Shown here: piece after piece, positions 53,038 through 64,000 of the stretch
Layout of the letters: each line of letters opens with the position of its first letter
How positions within the stretch are numbered: position 1 is the first letter of the stretch
From: Brachypodium distachyon
Lineage: Eukaryota; Streptophyta; Magnoliopsida; Poales; Poaceae
NCBI RefSeq assembly: GCF_000005505.3
Contig: NC_016133.3
Coordinates: 32,698,737 to 32,762,736, forward strand
Length of the DNA stretch: 64,000 bases
Direction of reading: 5' to 3'
Made by a program: the position numbers and the translations under genes
The notes under the pieces: generated by a model
Database searches by the model: none
Told to the model about the DNA's origin: nothing
The model's input: the letters and a program-made list of their open reading frames with translations, nothing else

Positions 53038-54231
53038 TTGCCTGTTGTTCTTTTTATTCATTTTCCTGCAAGTGGCGCATGGCACCTTAGAACTTTTTAT
53101 GTTAGCTTTCCCTTATCACCGCAAGTGTTATTTGTCAACTTGTTTTGCTCAAGCTTCAATATATCCAATGCCACTTTTATTTGCTTCTTTGCCTAAGACT
53201 AGTGTGCTGGGGAGGGGCTCTGTCCTTCTCGTATCCGAACCACGTGTGGGGGGCGTCCTCACCCGTCTAGCATCCTTCCTACGCTCCGGCAACACGAGGA
53301 CCGAGCTTACCTTAGCAAGCCAGCGTTTACTGAAGGGAAAAAACCAAGTACCCAAAATGAGATACTTAGCTTCCCGTTCTCTTTGGTCTTGTAGCGCCTC
53401 GTTGAGAGCCGTGGCAAGGACGCTGTGGCAGTGCACCCTCCAGCGGCATGCGCGGAGGCATGCACCACCACAGCGTCTTTGCGACGCTGCTCGCCCACTG
53501 CACCGCCACTTCTGGTGTCGTTCCATAAGAGATGTGGCAAGGCCGCGATGGTGGGAACACCCTCAGCGACAAGCACAGAGGGATGCACCACCATCGCCTC
53601 TCTGCGACATCTCTTGTTTTCTTGCCCGTTGCTGGTGTTGCACTTGCCCTGGTCTATTTAAATAGCCGAAGCGCTGCCCTTGCCTGCACACACGCAGGAC
53701 CACCAGTCGTCGCGTGGAGGCACTGGCCCTGTCTCAATTCCCTGCATCAAGCCTCGAAGTAATTGCCATATATGTACAACTTACTTGCAAGACAACGACA
53801 CCCATGACCACCCCACGAGCATCACAGTGTGCCTTCGCCTCATCTTTAACCTGAATGTAAGATTCCTGTAGTGCCCAAGGTGCATAGCAAAAAGTCCTGC
53901 CTCCCAGCCCCCGGCCATGGAAGAGTCGACCTCAAACTTGGGTGTGAGTATCTTTCTGTTCCCATGGTACCTCGCTGGCACGTAGCACGTTGCGGAGGGG
54001 TCCGGCAACTGCTAGGCCTCGTTCCGAGGCGTCCCGGCAACGAGCTTGGTTTTCGGGGTTTCGGCAGCCCCCTGCTCACAGCCAAGGATGAGGAGACAAT
54101 TCTGTGCACCCAGAGCAGGAGACAGAAGCATTCAACTTTGTGCTAGTGGATTACAATCGGGCCTTGCCCGGCTACGCTAGCTTAAAGAGGTACGCTGCCG
54201 CAGCGTCACCCGTGGGTAAGGCACCACCGTT
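53038..54231. other. Non-coding spacer between antisense ORF and pol end
   Basis: No coding frame supported. It holds a CTATTTAAATAG palindrome (53655-53666) and a short imperfect repeat around ATGCACCACCA at about 53460 and 53584. It is a plausible 3' region of both converging transcripts. Confidence 0.4.
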
Positions 54232-57218
54232 TCACGGGTAGAACTTGCGCAGGTGCGCAATGTTCCACCTATTGGGCACCGACAAGTCTTCTTCAGTTTC
54301 CAGCCGGACAGCCCCCGGTTTTGGTCACCTGCACTACCCGGAAAGGGCCTTCCCAGATTGGAGTCAACTTGTTCCCGGCCTTCGTTCCTTGTATCTGGCG
54401 CAGGACAAGGTCTCCAACCTCGAACCCCTAGGGACGGACTCTCCTATCGTGATAACGACGGAGTCCCTGCTGGTAGCTTGCAGCTCGCACGACAGCCCGG
54501 CATCAAATCTCCTCGATGAAGGTAAGGTCATCAATCCTTTGCACGTGTTGGCTCTTGTCGTCGTACGCGCGTACCCGAGGTGACCCATACTTGAGTTCGA
54601 GGGGCAACACAGCTTCTGCCCGTTAGACGAGGGTAAACGGCGTTTGACCCGTCGCCCGACTCGGTGTGGTCCGTAGCGACCACATCACGGGCTGGCGTTC
54701 GTCAACCCAGTGTTTCCCGTGGCCTTTTAGCTTGTCAAAGGTTCTGGTTTTGAGCCCCCGCAGCACTTCTGCGTTGGCTCGCTCAACCTGCCCATTGCTC
54801 CTCGGTTGAGCAACAGAGGCAAAGTGAATCCTAGTGTCCATGTCCTCGCAGTAATCTTGGAACACCGCACTAGTGAATTGTGCGCCGTTGTTGGTGATGA
54901 TGCCGTTAGGCACACCAAACAGGCACACAATGCCTTGAAAAACTTGATGGCCACCTGTGTCGTGACGGGTCGGACAGGCTCCACCTCGATCCACTTCGAG
55001 AACATGTCGATGGCCACGAGCAGGCACTCGTAGCCACCAACTGCTCTCGGCAACTTGCCGACGATGTCCAGCCCCCAAACCGCGAACGGCCACGAGAGCA
55101 GGATGACTTGCAGGTCTTGCGCTGGTTGGTTCCTCTTCTTGGCGTGGAACTGGCACGCTTCACAGGTCTTGACTAATTGCTCGGCATCGCTAGTGCTGTC
55201 GGCCAGTAGAAGTGTCGCACCAGTGGCACCCGGGGTGCCACCGTTGCATGACGCATGGGTCGCCTCACCCGCTCCCTGCAAGGATAGCGCCCCGGGCAGC
55301 ACCGCACAAGCTGCCCGGCAAGCCACCAGCCCGGCAGGGCTAGCCGGGCTGCGGGGGTTGCCCTAGAAGGCAACAAGAGAATTCCTGTCTGGGCGCTCCC
55401 CGGGAAGGTCACTTGCCGGGGAAGGTGTTCACGGGCGCGGATAGTTGCTACAAGAACGGTACCAAACGGACAGAGCATCGACGCCACGTGGCCGCCCGGC
55501 GGGCTCCCTGTGCGCAAGGCTCGTCAAGGCAAGGTGTGAAGCACAAGCAAGCATTTAATGTTCCGGTAGAAAGGGGATTCCCCGTCCAGTCAGCCCACAG
55601 TGACTGGCCCGCTGTGAATTCTAGGCGCGTAGCGCCCTAGCTGCAGGGCTACTCACCTTGCATGCAAGCCAGCACAGCGAGGGCAAGCTGCCCGAGTTCT
55701 TTGCTCGCCACTTGTCACCCATGCACCAAGGCACCTGTGGTATCCCCTTGAGTATAAAAAGAGGAGCCCTGCCAACGGTCAAAGGGTTCGGTTCTCTACT
55801 AGTTTTAGCCAGAAATTGCAAGTAGCCCTTAGCAGAAAAGGAGAGAACGCCCGAAAACTCCCCCGGCAACCTGTAAACCCTTGTTCACTGGCTAATAAGA
55901 ACACAGAATCAGGACGTAGGGTTTTACACCTCAGGGTGGTCCGAACCTGGGTAAAACGATCGTGTGCATCTTCACGTTTGACATTGGCCTCTCCGGCGAT
56001 CGCTGGAGCGATCCACGACGCCCTCTGCCGACGAACCTAAAAGGGGGTGCCACTCACCCCCGGTGTCTAAGCCCCGGGCTACGACAAGAAGTCGTGCCGG
56101 AACGCTTTCCCAGCTAGTGCCCTGGAGGCCACATGGTGCGAGCATGTGCCTCGATGTATATCCTCCAGCAATGTGCACCCTTCCTCCCGGGGCACGCAGA
56201 GGAGCATGACTCCATTAGGACGCCTCCGGTACAGTTCTCCGTCCACCAGGGCGTACATCTTAGCTTGCCGGGCTACTCGCTCCGCGGCAATGTCTTCCTT
56301 CGAGAGGGTCCCATCCCTGAGGTAGCGAATAATATCCGTCCCCCAGGGTGATGGCTCCCGGCTAGTGTATGCCACCAACTTGGCGGCATGATCCCCCGCA
56401 GCTGCAGGGTCGCCTTGAGTTGCCGGAGGGGCTTCCCCGGCAACTATCTTGGGATCGACAGAGGGCTTGATGTCGAGGGCGATAGCCACGCACAGCCCGA
56501 CAAGTAGCCCCTCGTACTCTGCTGTGTTGTTGGTGGAGTTGGCGAAGTCGAGTTGTATCACGAACTTGAGCTGGTCTCCAGTGGGTGACTCGATCACCAC
56601 TCCGGCACCGGCGCCCTGCAAGCAGAAGGCACCGTCGAAGTACATGACCCAGTACCCTTCGTCCAATCTGCCGAGAAGACTCGCTTCCGGCTCTTCTTCT
56701 TCTATGCTTGTCGATGTCCACTCCATGACGAAATCAGCGAGAGCGGTGCTCTTGATGCTCTTTGTGTTTGCGAAACGCAGCTCGAACTCCGCCCTCTCCA
56801 TCCTCCACTCGGCCACCCTCCCGGTGGCTTCACGGTTGGTGAGGGACCTCTCCAGGCAGAACCCCGACACCACCGTGATGTTGTGCGCCTGAAAGTAATG
56901 GCGCAGCTTCCTTGAAGCGAGAAGGATTCCAGGCAGAAGCTTCTGGACCTGTGGGTACTGTACCCGGGCATCGCGCAGCACCGTACTAACGAAGTACACG
57001 GGATGCTGCACTAGCCGCTTGCGGGGGGTAGTCTTCATAAGCCGTCTCTTGGATCCAGGGGTAGAGGAGGTAGCTGGGGGTTCCTTCAGCTCGCCGAGAG
57101 CCGCCGGCCCATCCGTCTCAGCCCCCAGGACTTGCTCTTCCCTCTCGGCAACGAGCACGGAGCTCACTACCTAATCCGTTGCTGCCAGTTATAGCAGCAA
57201 CGGCTCGCCCAACTTGGG
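54232..57218 (-). pseudogene. Gypsy pol, element 1: RNase H and integrase, split by a solo LTR
   Basis: Minus strand. From 57218: end of RT/linker ([13 protein letters not shown]), an RNase H with [16 protein letters not shown] and [13 protein letters not shown], then the zinc-binding H2C2 region ending [10 protein letters not shown]...FRHDF at 56087. After the LTR it resumes at 55212 with YWPT and the core: CEACQ, VAIDMFSKW, GIITNNGAQF, QVERANAEVL. The C-terminal part ends ...HLRKFYP with TGA at 54232-54234. Stops and frameshifts are frequent. The second catalytic Asp of the integrase (normally in ITDNG) is Asn. The RT core is missing because the LTR at 57219 interrupts pol. Confidence 0.85.
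55213..56086 (+). mobile_element. Solo LTR (874 bp) in the integrase zinc-binding region
   Basis: Starts TGTCGCACCAGTGG and ends GGGCTACGACA, with a perfect 5-bp duplication AGAAG at 55208-55212 and 56087-56091. TATA box TATAAAAAGAGG at about 55755, so it is oriented plus, opposite to the pol it interrupts. Same family as the LTR at the right edge. Confidence 0.92.
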
Positions 57219-57983
57219 TGTCGTGGTGGTATCACGGCAGATGCCATGGGATGGCTTAACTTGGGGCCGATGGATGAAGGAGGAACCGGAGGAGGAAGGA
57301 CGTGAAGGGAAACACGCACAAACACACAAGCACACATAGATTTACCCAGGTTCGGAGAGCCCTCTTGCCGAGGTAAGACTCCTACTCCTGCTTTGTTGTA
57401 TTAGCCGAGATGAGCAAGCTCTACAATGGCGCTCCTTGACATGTATTCTTGAGGAAGAAGAAGAAGAGAGGAAAAATCCTAAATGCCTAAGTGCTCTCTT
57501 CCTCTCCACAGAGGGGTAGTGCTCTATTTATAGGCCGCCCATGTCACACTGACATGCGGGCCGAGTACTAAAGTCACCTTCCTTGGGCCCCGCCGGGCAC
57601 GCGGGTTGGTTCCCTCCGGGTGGCACCGCAGGAGACAAGACAACTTTACTTTCCATGGCACCCTGCAACAAGTACTGCTGCCCCCTGCTGGCTCCCGTCA
57701 GAGATTCTCTTTCGGTGCTTCTTTTGTGCAGTCGCCTGGCACCGCTACGTATGCGGCAATTGCTTTTCCACGATAATGATGGCGCTGCTTTACTCTGCAC
57801 CGCGCGGTCAGGATAAGACCGTTGAGAGATCTCGGTGCTGGCCGAGATCAGGGTGCTCGTCCTTATCCTGCAAACTCATAAGATAAGATAATCATGCCAG
57901 CATACACAACCATGCCGGCTTTGCCTTCGTCATCTCGGCTAGAGCGTGTCGTCGTGACTCTACCCGGGGTCATCCCCCCGACA
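57219..57983 (-). repeat. Gypsy LTR, probably the 3' LTR of inner element 2
   Basis: 765 bp; on the plus strand TGTCGTGGTGG...CCCCCCGACA. The minus-strand TATA box TATAAATAGA (57523-57532) sets its orientation. The pol frame of element 1 runs right up to its edge. Flanking 5-mers (TTGGG, CTAAT) do not match, as expected for one end of a longer insertion. Confidence 0.7.
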
Positions 57984-58807
57984 CTAATCCCTGAAACTGT
58001 TGCGGTCCGACAGGGAAGAATGTCGGGCCACGACAGTTTCCCATAGACGAATCATCGAAGCCTACAAGGGCCTAACCGGAAAAGATGTCGAGATCACCCC
58101 GAGTTCTCTTAGTCGAGATCAAGTTAGTCCGACATATCGGGTCAGCGTGCTTATCAGCCTTTGTCCGAGATTCTTTTCTCCTACGTGACCAACAGCAGAA
58201 AACTTACTTATGCCGACACTGATGCCACCTGTTGCTTGTACTCTGTGCTCTTCTAAAATAACGGGAGGATAAGACCCCAGTTACTGCTGATGCGCTTTTT
58301 GAGGCGAGCGCGTCGTCCCATCAGACAGTAAAGCCGACAGAGCCATTAAGAAGGGAATTTCGGTTCCCACGCGGACACTTATCCTCCCGGATCTGGCGGG
58401 ATTCTCTGCCCCACGCCACGCGGTAACCGAGCGCGTGCGCTTTGATGGGGTTGAATGCCCCCGCAGTCGTGCGCGTTCTTCCCGTTGGCAATAGGGATCA
58501 TGGGCGCGGGGGATCCGCGCCCCATTAGTGTGATGCGGGTATAAGTAGAGGGAGAGGGCAAGGGTAAAAAACCCTTCGCACTCCTCGTCTTCCTCGCTCT
58601 CCTCTTCCCCCTTGCTCTCTGCGCACTCCGCCGTCACTGCTAGCTTCAAGCTCCTCCGCCGCCGCGGTCCCTAGCTCTCAGCCACCGAGCTCACCGCCGC
58701 AAACTCGCGCGTGCTCGCTTGGCTCTCCGCGGCACTTCCTTGCTCGCTCGAGCCTTGCGCCAACACCTTCTCACCGGAAAAGCAAACCCTAGATCTACTC
58801 CCAAACC
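57984..58807 (+). promoter_or_regulatory. Promoter and leader of the second antisense ORF
   Basis: Plus-strand TATAAGTA at 58540-58547, followed by a long CT/GC-rich leader and the ATG at 58808. A TGTCGGGCCACGACA palindrome lies at 58020-58034. No other gene is seen. Confidence 0.4.
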
Positions 58808-59605
58808 ATGGCCTCCTCTTCCCGCAACCCTGCCGCCGTCGACCTTGCTGCTCAGCAGGTTCAAGAGAGGACGGCCTCGGAGCGAGCTGGCTGGGAGGGC
58901 TCCGACGTCTCCCCAGCGGACATTGCGTGGCTCCGCCGCACCCGGCGGATTCCGGAGGACGTGGAGTGCCGGATTCCCGGCGACAAGACCGTGCCGACAC
59001 CGGAGCATGGTGAGCATGTTGTATTCCTCGCTCATTTCGAACGCGGCTTTGCTCTCCCGGCTAGCAACTTCCTTAGGAACTTCTTACACTTTTTCGGCCT
59101 TCAGTCACACCATCTTCCGGCGAACGCCATCCTCACACTCTCGGTGCTCATCACATGCTGCGAGGCCTATCTCGGTCTCTGGCCTTCCGTTGACTTGTGG
59201 GCCAAATACTTCATGTTCCGGCCCCAAGTTTTACCCGACAAAGAAAATCCTGGCGCCGCTAAGCCGATGACCCAATGCGGCGCCGCCACCGTCATACCTT
59301 GCCGGGGTTCGGTTTTTCCGCGGATTCAAGGTCTTGAGTCCTGTAAAAAGTGGCTCAAGACCTTCTTCTACGTCAAGAACTCCTCCGAAGCCGACAAGAT
59401 CAACTTGTCGGGATTTGTAGTCGGCCCGCCAGAGGAGAAGAAGAACTGGTCGTTCGATCCGAAGGAGACCAACGCCGAGATCAACGAAATCCACGCTGGC
59501 ATCCAGCCGAAAGCACCGTGCGCCCCCGGTAAGTTTTTGTTTATATGTATCTTCTGTTCTCATCCGTCATATGGTTATGGCGGCTTTCCTTTGATTAAGA
59601 CTTAA
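58808..59605 (+). pseudogene. Antisense ORF of element 2: PF04195-like protein, truncated
   Basis: An intact first exon (58808-59528) encoding 240 residues with the PF04195-like pattern (FERGFALPASNFLRNFLHFFG, ILTLSVLITCCEAYLG, SVDLWAKYF) followed by a donor GTAAGTTTTT. Only about 75 bp of the intron remain before an abrupt switch to minus-strand gag-pol at ~59605; the coiled-coil part is deleted. Clearly related to, but not a copy of, the ORF at 49750. Confidence 0.7.
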
Positions 59606-62600
59606 CTCGGCTGCTTCACTGGTCTTGCGTCTGGTCTGACATGTAATGAGTGCTCACCCAACTCCCTCGGCACACCCGGCAGGTCTTGATTTGACCATGC
59701 GAAGATGTCCCGATTCTCAAGGAGAAAGCTGGTGAGCTCACCTTCCTATTTTTCACCCAGGCCGGCACCAATAATGACGGTGTGGTCCGGGAACTCACTA
59801 TCGACTTGTACCTTCTTTGTCTCCTTGGCTGCCTGAAAATCCACACTTCCATGGGGATTGGTCATAGCCGGCAGGCCAATTTGTGCCGCCTGAGCCATCG
59901 CAACAGCTTCTTGTAACTTCTTCTTCTCGCCAGCGATGACCAGTGACTCGGCCAAAGCAGACTCGGCCGTTGCGCACTCCATTGAGCATTTGCAGTTGCC
60001 AGTAACGGTTATAGTGCCGTTCGGCCCCGGCATCTTCATCTTCAGATAGCCTATGTGGGTCGTCGCCATGAATTTGGCCAATGTCGGTCTGCTAAGGAGG
60101 GCATGGTATGGACTGCTAAGGTCCACGACTTCGAACACTAGGTTCTCGGTCCGACAATTCTCCCGGGTGTCGAATAGGACGTCGACTCGGATCTTGCCCA
60201 CCGGGGCACAAGACACTCCCGGCACGATACCATAAAAAGTTATTCGGGCTAGGCTCAAGCATGTTATCAGTAATGTCGAGCTTGAGCATCGTGTCCCGGT
60301 ACATGATATTTATACTGCTCCCATTATCAATGAGAACCCGAGTGAACTTGACGTTAATGTTGGGCCCGATGAGTGTCGGGTCAACCACCAGAGCATATCC
60401 ACCAGGATTTGGCATAACTTTCCGATGATCTGCCCTGTTCCAGTTGAGCTCCTGTTCCGACCAGTACATGAATTTCAAAACCGCCGGCATCACAGCATTG
60501 ACTTCCATCTCTCGCCTGCGCTGACTTTGCTTGTCAGTCGGCTCAGTGATGAAGATCATGTAGCTTTGGTGATGCTCCTTGTACTCATTTCTTCCGGCAT
60601 ATCCTGGGATATCTTGGTCTTCCACCTGGTTGATAGCATTGTTTGACTGAGGGGGTCCCTGGATCTGTGCGTTAGCACCTGTGAGCGGTGGAGGAGGGGG
60701 TAACCGACTTGCCTCACCCTTCTCGGCCCGCTTCATCCAGCTGCATTGCTGCGTTGAGTGATTCGCCGGCTTTTTGGGGTTAGTCGTGTGAAAACGACAA
60801 GGCTGATCCAACATCACCTCGAACGTATACTTCGGCTTATCTTGCCAGGGCTTCTTTTGTTCTCCCTTCTTGACCCACTACTGATTTCCTATTTTCTGAC
60901 GCTGGCTGGAGCCGGCATCAGGTTGATCCTGAATAGCGGCGACACGGGCTGGCCCATATCGGTAATCTGGCATGTCATCCCTTCTCTTGTTGCGGTGATC
61001 TTGATGATCATTCCTCCAGAATGCCCCGGCAGGATTGTATGTCGGCTGCTCCTTTTGTGGTTCTGTCGGCATCAGTGATGGCTCAGTCGGATCCCCAAGC
61101 GCATACATGTCGGCGATCCTGATCATCTCAGATAGAGTAGCCGGCATCTCTCTTTGCAGCTCTTGCGACAACATGCTACCGTGCCGGCATCCTTGGGCAA
61201 ACCACGCTATGGCTTGCGATTCCACTATCCCTTCACAGGAATTGTGAAAATTGTTCCATCTTGTCAGGTAATCCCGGTCAGTCTCGTTGTCTCTTTGCTT
61301 GCACATGGACAACTGCTGAGGGTGATTTGGCCTGACAAAAGCTTCTTCAAAGTCTATCCAGCAATTGATGCTGCCTTCCGGCAAATTGTTCAGCCAGATC
61401 CTTGCTGGTCCCACCAGCATCTGGGGTACATAGCGTACCGCCCATCTGCGGTTGCCGCCTGCCACACTTGCTGCAGTGACATAATCTTCCAGCCAATCTT
61501 CTGGCTTAGTATTGCCGTCATATGTTCTAGTACCCCTGGGCAGCTGGAAGCCTGGGGCTGGTCTCTCCCTCATGATCCGATGCGCAAAACAACGCGGTCC
61601 AAGAGGGCCTTGTTCTTCCAGAAGCTCAGACAGATGAATTCTGTCAAGCCGATGTTGGGCATCTAGGGGTGATACTTGCCTGTTCCCAACTCGAGCTCCA
61701 AGCGGACCGAGATTATCACATTCTCGCCTGATATAACCCTCATCATCCATGGCCGAGTATCCATCATCGTAACGGTCATACTGGCGATCTTCACCTTGAT
61801 ACAGGGGGTTGCGCCCGACACCCTGCTGACCTGCAGCAGTATTGGGTGCCGGACCCCGAGGTCGGTGTCCATGATCAAACGAGTAAAGTTCTTGCTGGTC
61901 TCAGCGATTGTCGCCGGGACGTAGGCCACTCTGGCTGTCATCAACCCTTCTGACCATCTGTTTCTCGGCCAAGGCCGGGTCAAAACGCTCCAGTTGCTTT
62001 TCTCGGCCAGAGTTGACACTTTTGTCTCGCATGCCACCAGGCGAAGACGCTTGTTTGTCAACTCGGCCACCAGCATCTGCTGCCGAGTGAATAACCTGAG
62101 ATGCATCGGGCTTGCTGTGCATTCTCATGTATGCCTCATTCTGCTCATTAGTTGTGCGGAGCAGCTCTTTCACGCGCAGCTGCTACTGCCAGAGTGCCTC
62201 TCTTGTAAGATTCGGCAACTCTTCGGCGGCGGCCTCAGCAGCTCTGAGATTCTTGACAGGGATATTGTATTTCGGCTTCAGTACCGAGGCAAAACTTGCC
62301 GACACTGCGGGCACACCCCTGCCATCTCTAGCCATCTCAGCGTTCAAGTTCTTGCCACGGTTACACACTTCCCCAACTCGGCTAGGGTTAGTCAACGTGG
62401 TAGAACTGAGACCATGGGCTTTGTTATACTCACGGAGTGAAATATCAAGTTGTTGCCGAGCGTGAGCGAGGTCGACAGCTTCCTTCACCAGTTTTTGTCG
62501 CTCCAGCTCCAACTCCGCCTGCAGCTGGGCCGGGTTAGCGTTCGACGCCACCGGCGTGGTCAGCCGTTCGATGGATGCCTGGAGCTGAGTCAGCTTCGGC

Positions 62601-62816
62601 GGCAGGGCCGACGTGCCGGCTTGAGCAGCAATGTTTTCTGGCTTCTCCAAGGGGAGCTTTGCCGTTCTGCCGGATTTGGTTGGGACCGCGCCACTTTCTG
62701 TAGCGCCCCGTCCAACATCGGCGCCATGAGCCGTCACCATGACCTCCACACGGTCAGCGGGGCAGTCAGCATGCCGGCCGCGAACCGTGCATATGGCGGG
62801 AGGATCTTCGGCCATG
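59606..62816 (-). pseudogene. Gypsy gag, protease and start of RT, element 2
   Basis: Minus strand, from ATG 62814-62816. Blocks: N-terminal gag with coiled coil (ELELERQKLVKEAVDLAHARQ), retrotransposon gag core at ~61170-61600 (DWLEDYVTAASVAGGNRRWA, ARIWLNNLPEGSI), aspartic protease with VLIDNGSSINIMY at ~60330, linker with YHALLSRPTLAKFMATTHIGYL, and the beginning of RT (DIFAWS, about 59700). RT is cut at ~59605. Several stops and frameshifts. The domain order gag-protease-RT matches Ty3/Gypsy. Confidence 0.85.
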
Positions 62817-62835
62817 ACCACCCGCTCTGGGTACC

Positions 62836-64000
62836 TGTCGTAGCACGAGGCTTTGACACCGGGGATGCGCGGGCACCCCATTTTCTGTTCGGCAGTGGGC
62901 GACGGGGACCGCTCCGGCGATCGCCGGCGAGGGCAACGCGAAGCGCGCCAACACACAATGAACACGAGTGCGCGTTTTTACCCAAGTTCGGGCCACCCGG
63001 AGGTGTAAAACCCTACGTCCTGCTTGTCTGAGCTTGTATTGACAGGAGAACAAGTGCTTACTTACAGGTTGCCGGGGGGAGCCCCCGGGTTTTCTCCCTG
63101 TCGCGAGGCACGGGGCGCGTCTCCGTGCCCCGGGTTTTGCCCGCGGCCTGAGCCTGCCGGGGCGCCCTCGCCCTGTGGTTGTTGGGCCACGAGCGCGAGG
63201 AGCACGTCCAACCCCGCGCTCCATGCTTCGTGTGCCGGGGCTTTGACACCGGGGATGCGCAGGCACCCCCTTTTTGGTTCGGTAGTGGGCGACGGGGATT
63301 GCTCTGGCGATCGCCGGCGGGGCCAATGCGAAGTGCGCCAACACACAATGAACACGAGCGCGCGTTTTTACCCAGGTTCGGGCCACCCGGAGGTGTAAAA
63401 CCCTACGTCCTACTTGTTTGAGCTTGTATTGACAGGAGAACAAGTGCTTACTTACAGGTTGCCGGGGGGAGCCCCCGGGTGCTCTCTTTTTGGCTAAGTG
63501 TCCTTTGCTACTTTGGGCTACTACTAGTGTGGTACTACGAGTTGGTCTAGCCCTTTGACCGCTGGTGGGGGTCCTCACTTTATAGCCAAGGGGATAGCAC
63601 AGGTGCCACGGTGCATGGTTTACAAGTGGCGAGCAGGAAGCTCGGGCAGCTCCTCCTCGGTGCGCTGGCATACATGCAAGAATACTAGCCCTGTAACTAG
63701 GGGTCTAAAGGTCTAAAAACTACTCTTGAGCAGTCGCTGTTTGCTTGACTTGACGGGGAATCCCCTTTCTGTCGGTTCATTAAATGCGCCGTGTGCCTCA
63801 CTCCTTGTCCTGACGAACCCTGCGCACAGGGTGCCTGCCGCGCACCCACGTGGCATCTTTGTTCTGCTTGCTCGGTCCCGCTCTCGCAACGGAAACCTGC
63901 GCCCGGGAACGCCCCTCCCAGCAAGTAGCTTCCGCAAGTAGCCTCCCAAGAGGTGCCCAGGCGGGAATTCTCCCCCGAAGCCCCGCTAGTCCGGCCGGGC
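62836..64000 (-). repeat. Gypsy LTR (same family as 55213-56086), partial, internally duplicated
   Basis: Begins on the plus strand TGTCGTAGCACGAGG and aligns, in reverse orientation, with the solo LTR at 55213-56086 up to the window edge (GGAATTCTC and GCCGGGC blocks near 63965-64000 match the far part of that LTR). A minus-strand TATA (CTATAAAGTGAGG, near 63575-63585) fits. It lies 20 bp before the gag start codon of element 2. Whether it is that element's own 5' LTR or a separate insertion cannot be decided here. Confidence 0.65.
62854..63484. repeat. Direct duplication, ~245 bp, period 385 bp, within the LTR
   Basis: 62854-63105 and 63239-63484 are near-identical (GCTTTGACACCGGGGATGCG ... 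TTGCCGGGGGGAGCCCCCGGGT). The solo LTR at 55213 has a single copy of this segment. Confidence 0.85.

Noticed and set aside
48464..62836. Interpreting 48464-64000 as a single element with LTRs at both ends
   Set aside because: The LTRs at 48464 and 62836 are too diverged to be a pair, and pol is interrupted by a third LTR type at 57219.

Overview
This is nuclear DNA from a grass, probably a cool-season (Pooideae) species. The evidence is GC-rich first exons with intron-rich host genes, Stowaway-type MITEs with CTCCCTCCGT ends, Copia/Gypsy/LINE families of the kind common in grasses, and deep nesting of transposons between a few single-copy genes. Species assignment is inference.

Host genes in order: exons 1-2 of a plastid MutS2-like protein (minus, runs off the left edge); a small predicted secreted protein (2792-3217); a pectin-methylesterase/invertase inhibitor (12542-13264); a six-exon, four-membrane-span Jagunal-like protein (26393-29371, minus); and, divergent from it across 316 bp, a complete 17-exon tubulin-folding cofactor D (29688-38982). 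These look intact. Everything from about 39.1 kb to the right edge is transposon DNA.

Region 4.3-12.2 kb is a 5'-truncated LINE split inside its RNase H domain by a 7.3-kb Copia element (5-bp duplication GTATC); the Copia is itself split by a 0.8-kb unclassified insertion. Its LTR carries an open frame that appears to be spliced onto gag across the LTR boundary.

Region 13.4-24.1 kb is a second LINE (14-bp duplication). Its 3' part received a 7.66-kb element with about 52-bp terminal inverted repeats and a 9-bp target duplication, the signature of Mutator-like transposons. No transposase is visible. Its cargo is a plant-mobile-domain gene, a lysine/serine-repeat gene and a GRF-zinc-finger/coiled-coil gene. 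The last two are divergent and share a compact promoter holding eight copies, at exactly 13-bp spacing, of a motif matching the E2F site GGCGGGAAA. A 1.3-kb solo LTR (duplication CCGGT) later broke the zinc-finger gene. This element is the most interesting object in the window.

Region 39.6-48.5 kb is a plus-strand LINE with ORF1 split by a 4.1-kb solo LTR. From 48.5 kb to the end there are nested Ty3/Gypsy elements of Tat-like organisation, with gag-pol on the minus strand and a 'putative gypsy type transposon' (PF04195-like) ORF in antisense between pol and the 3' LTR, seen twice. All transposon frames examined except the lysine/serine-repeat gene carry stops or frameshifts.
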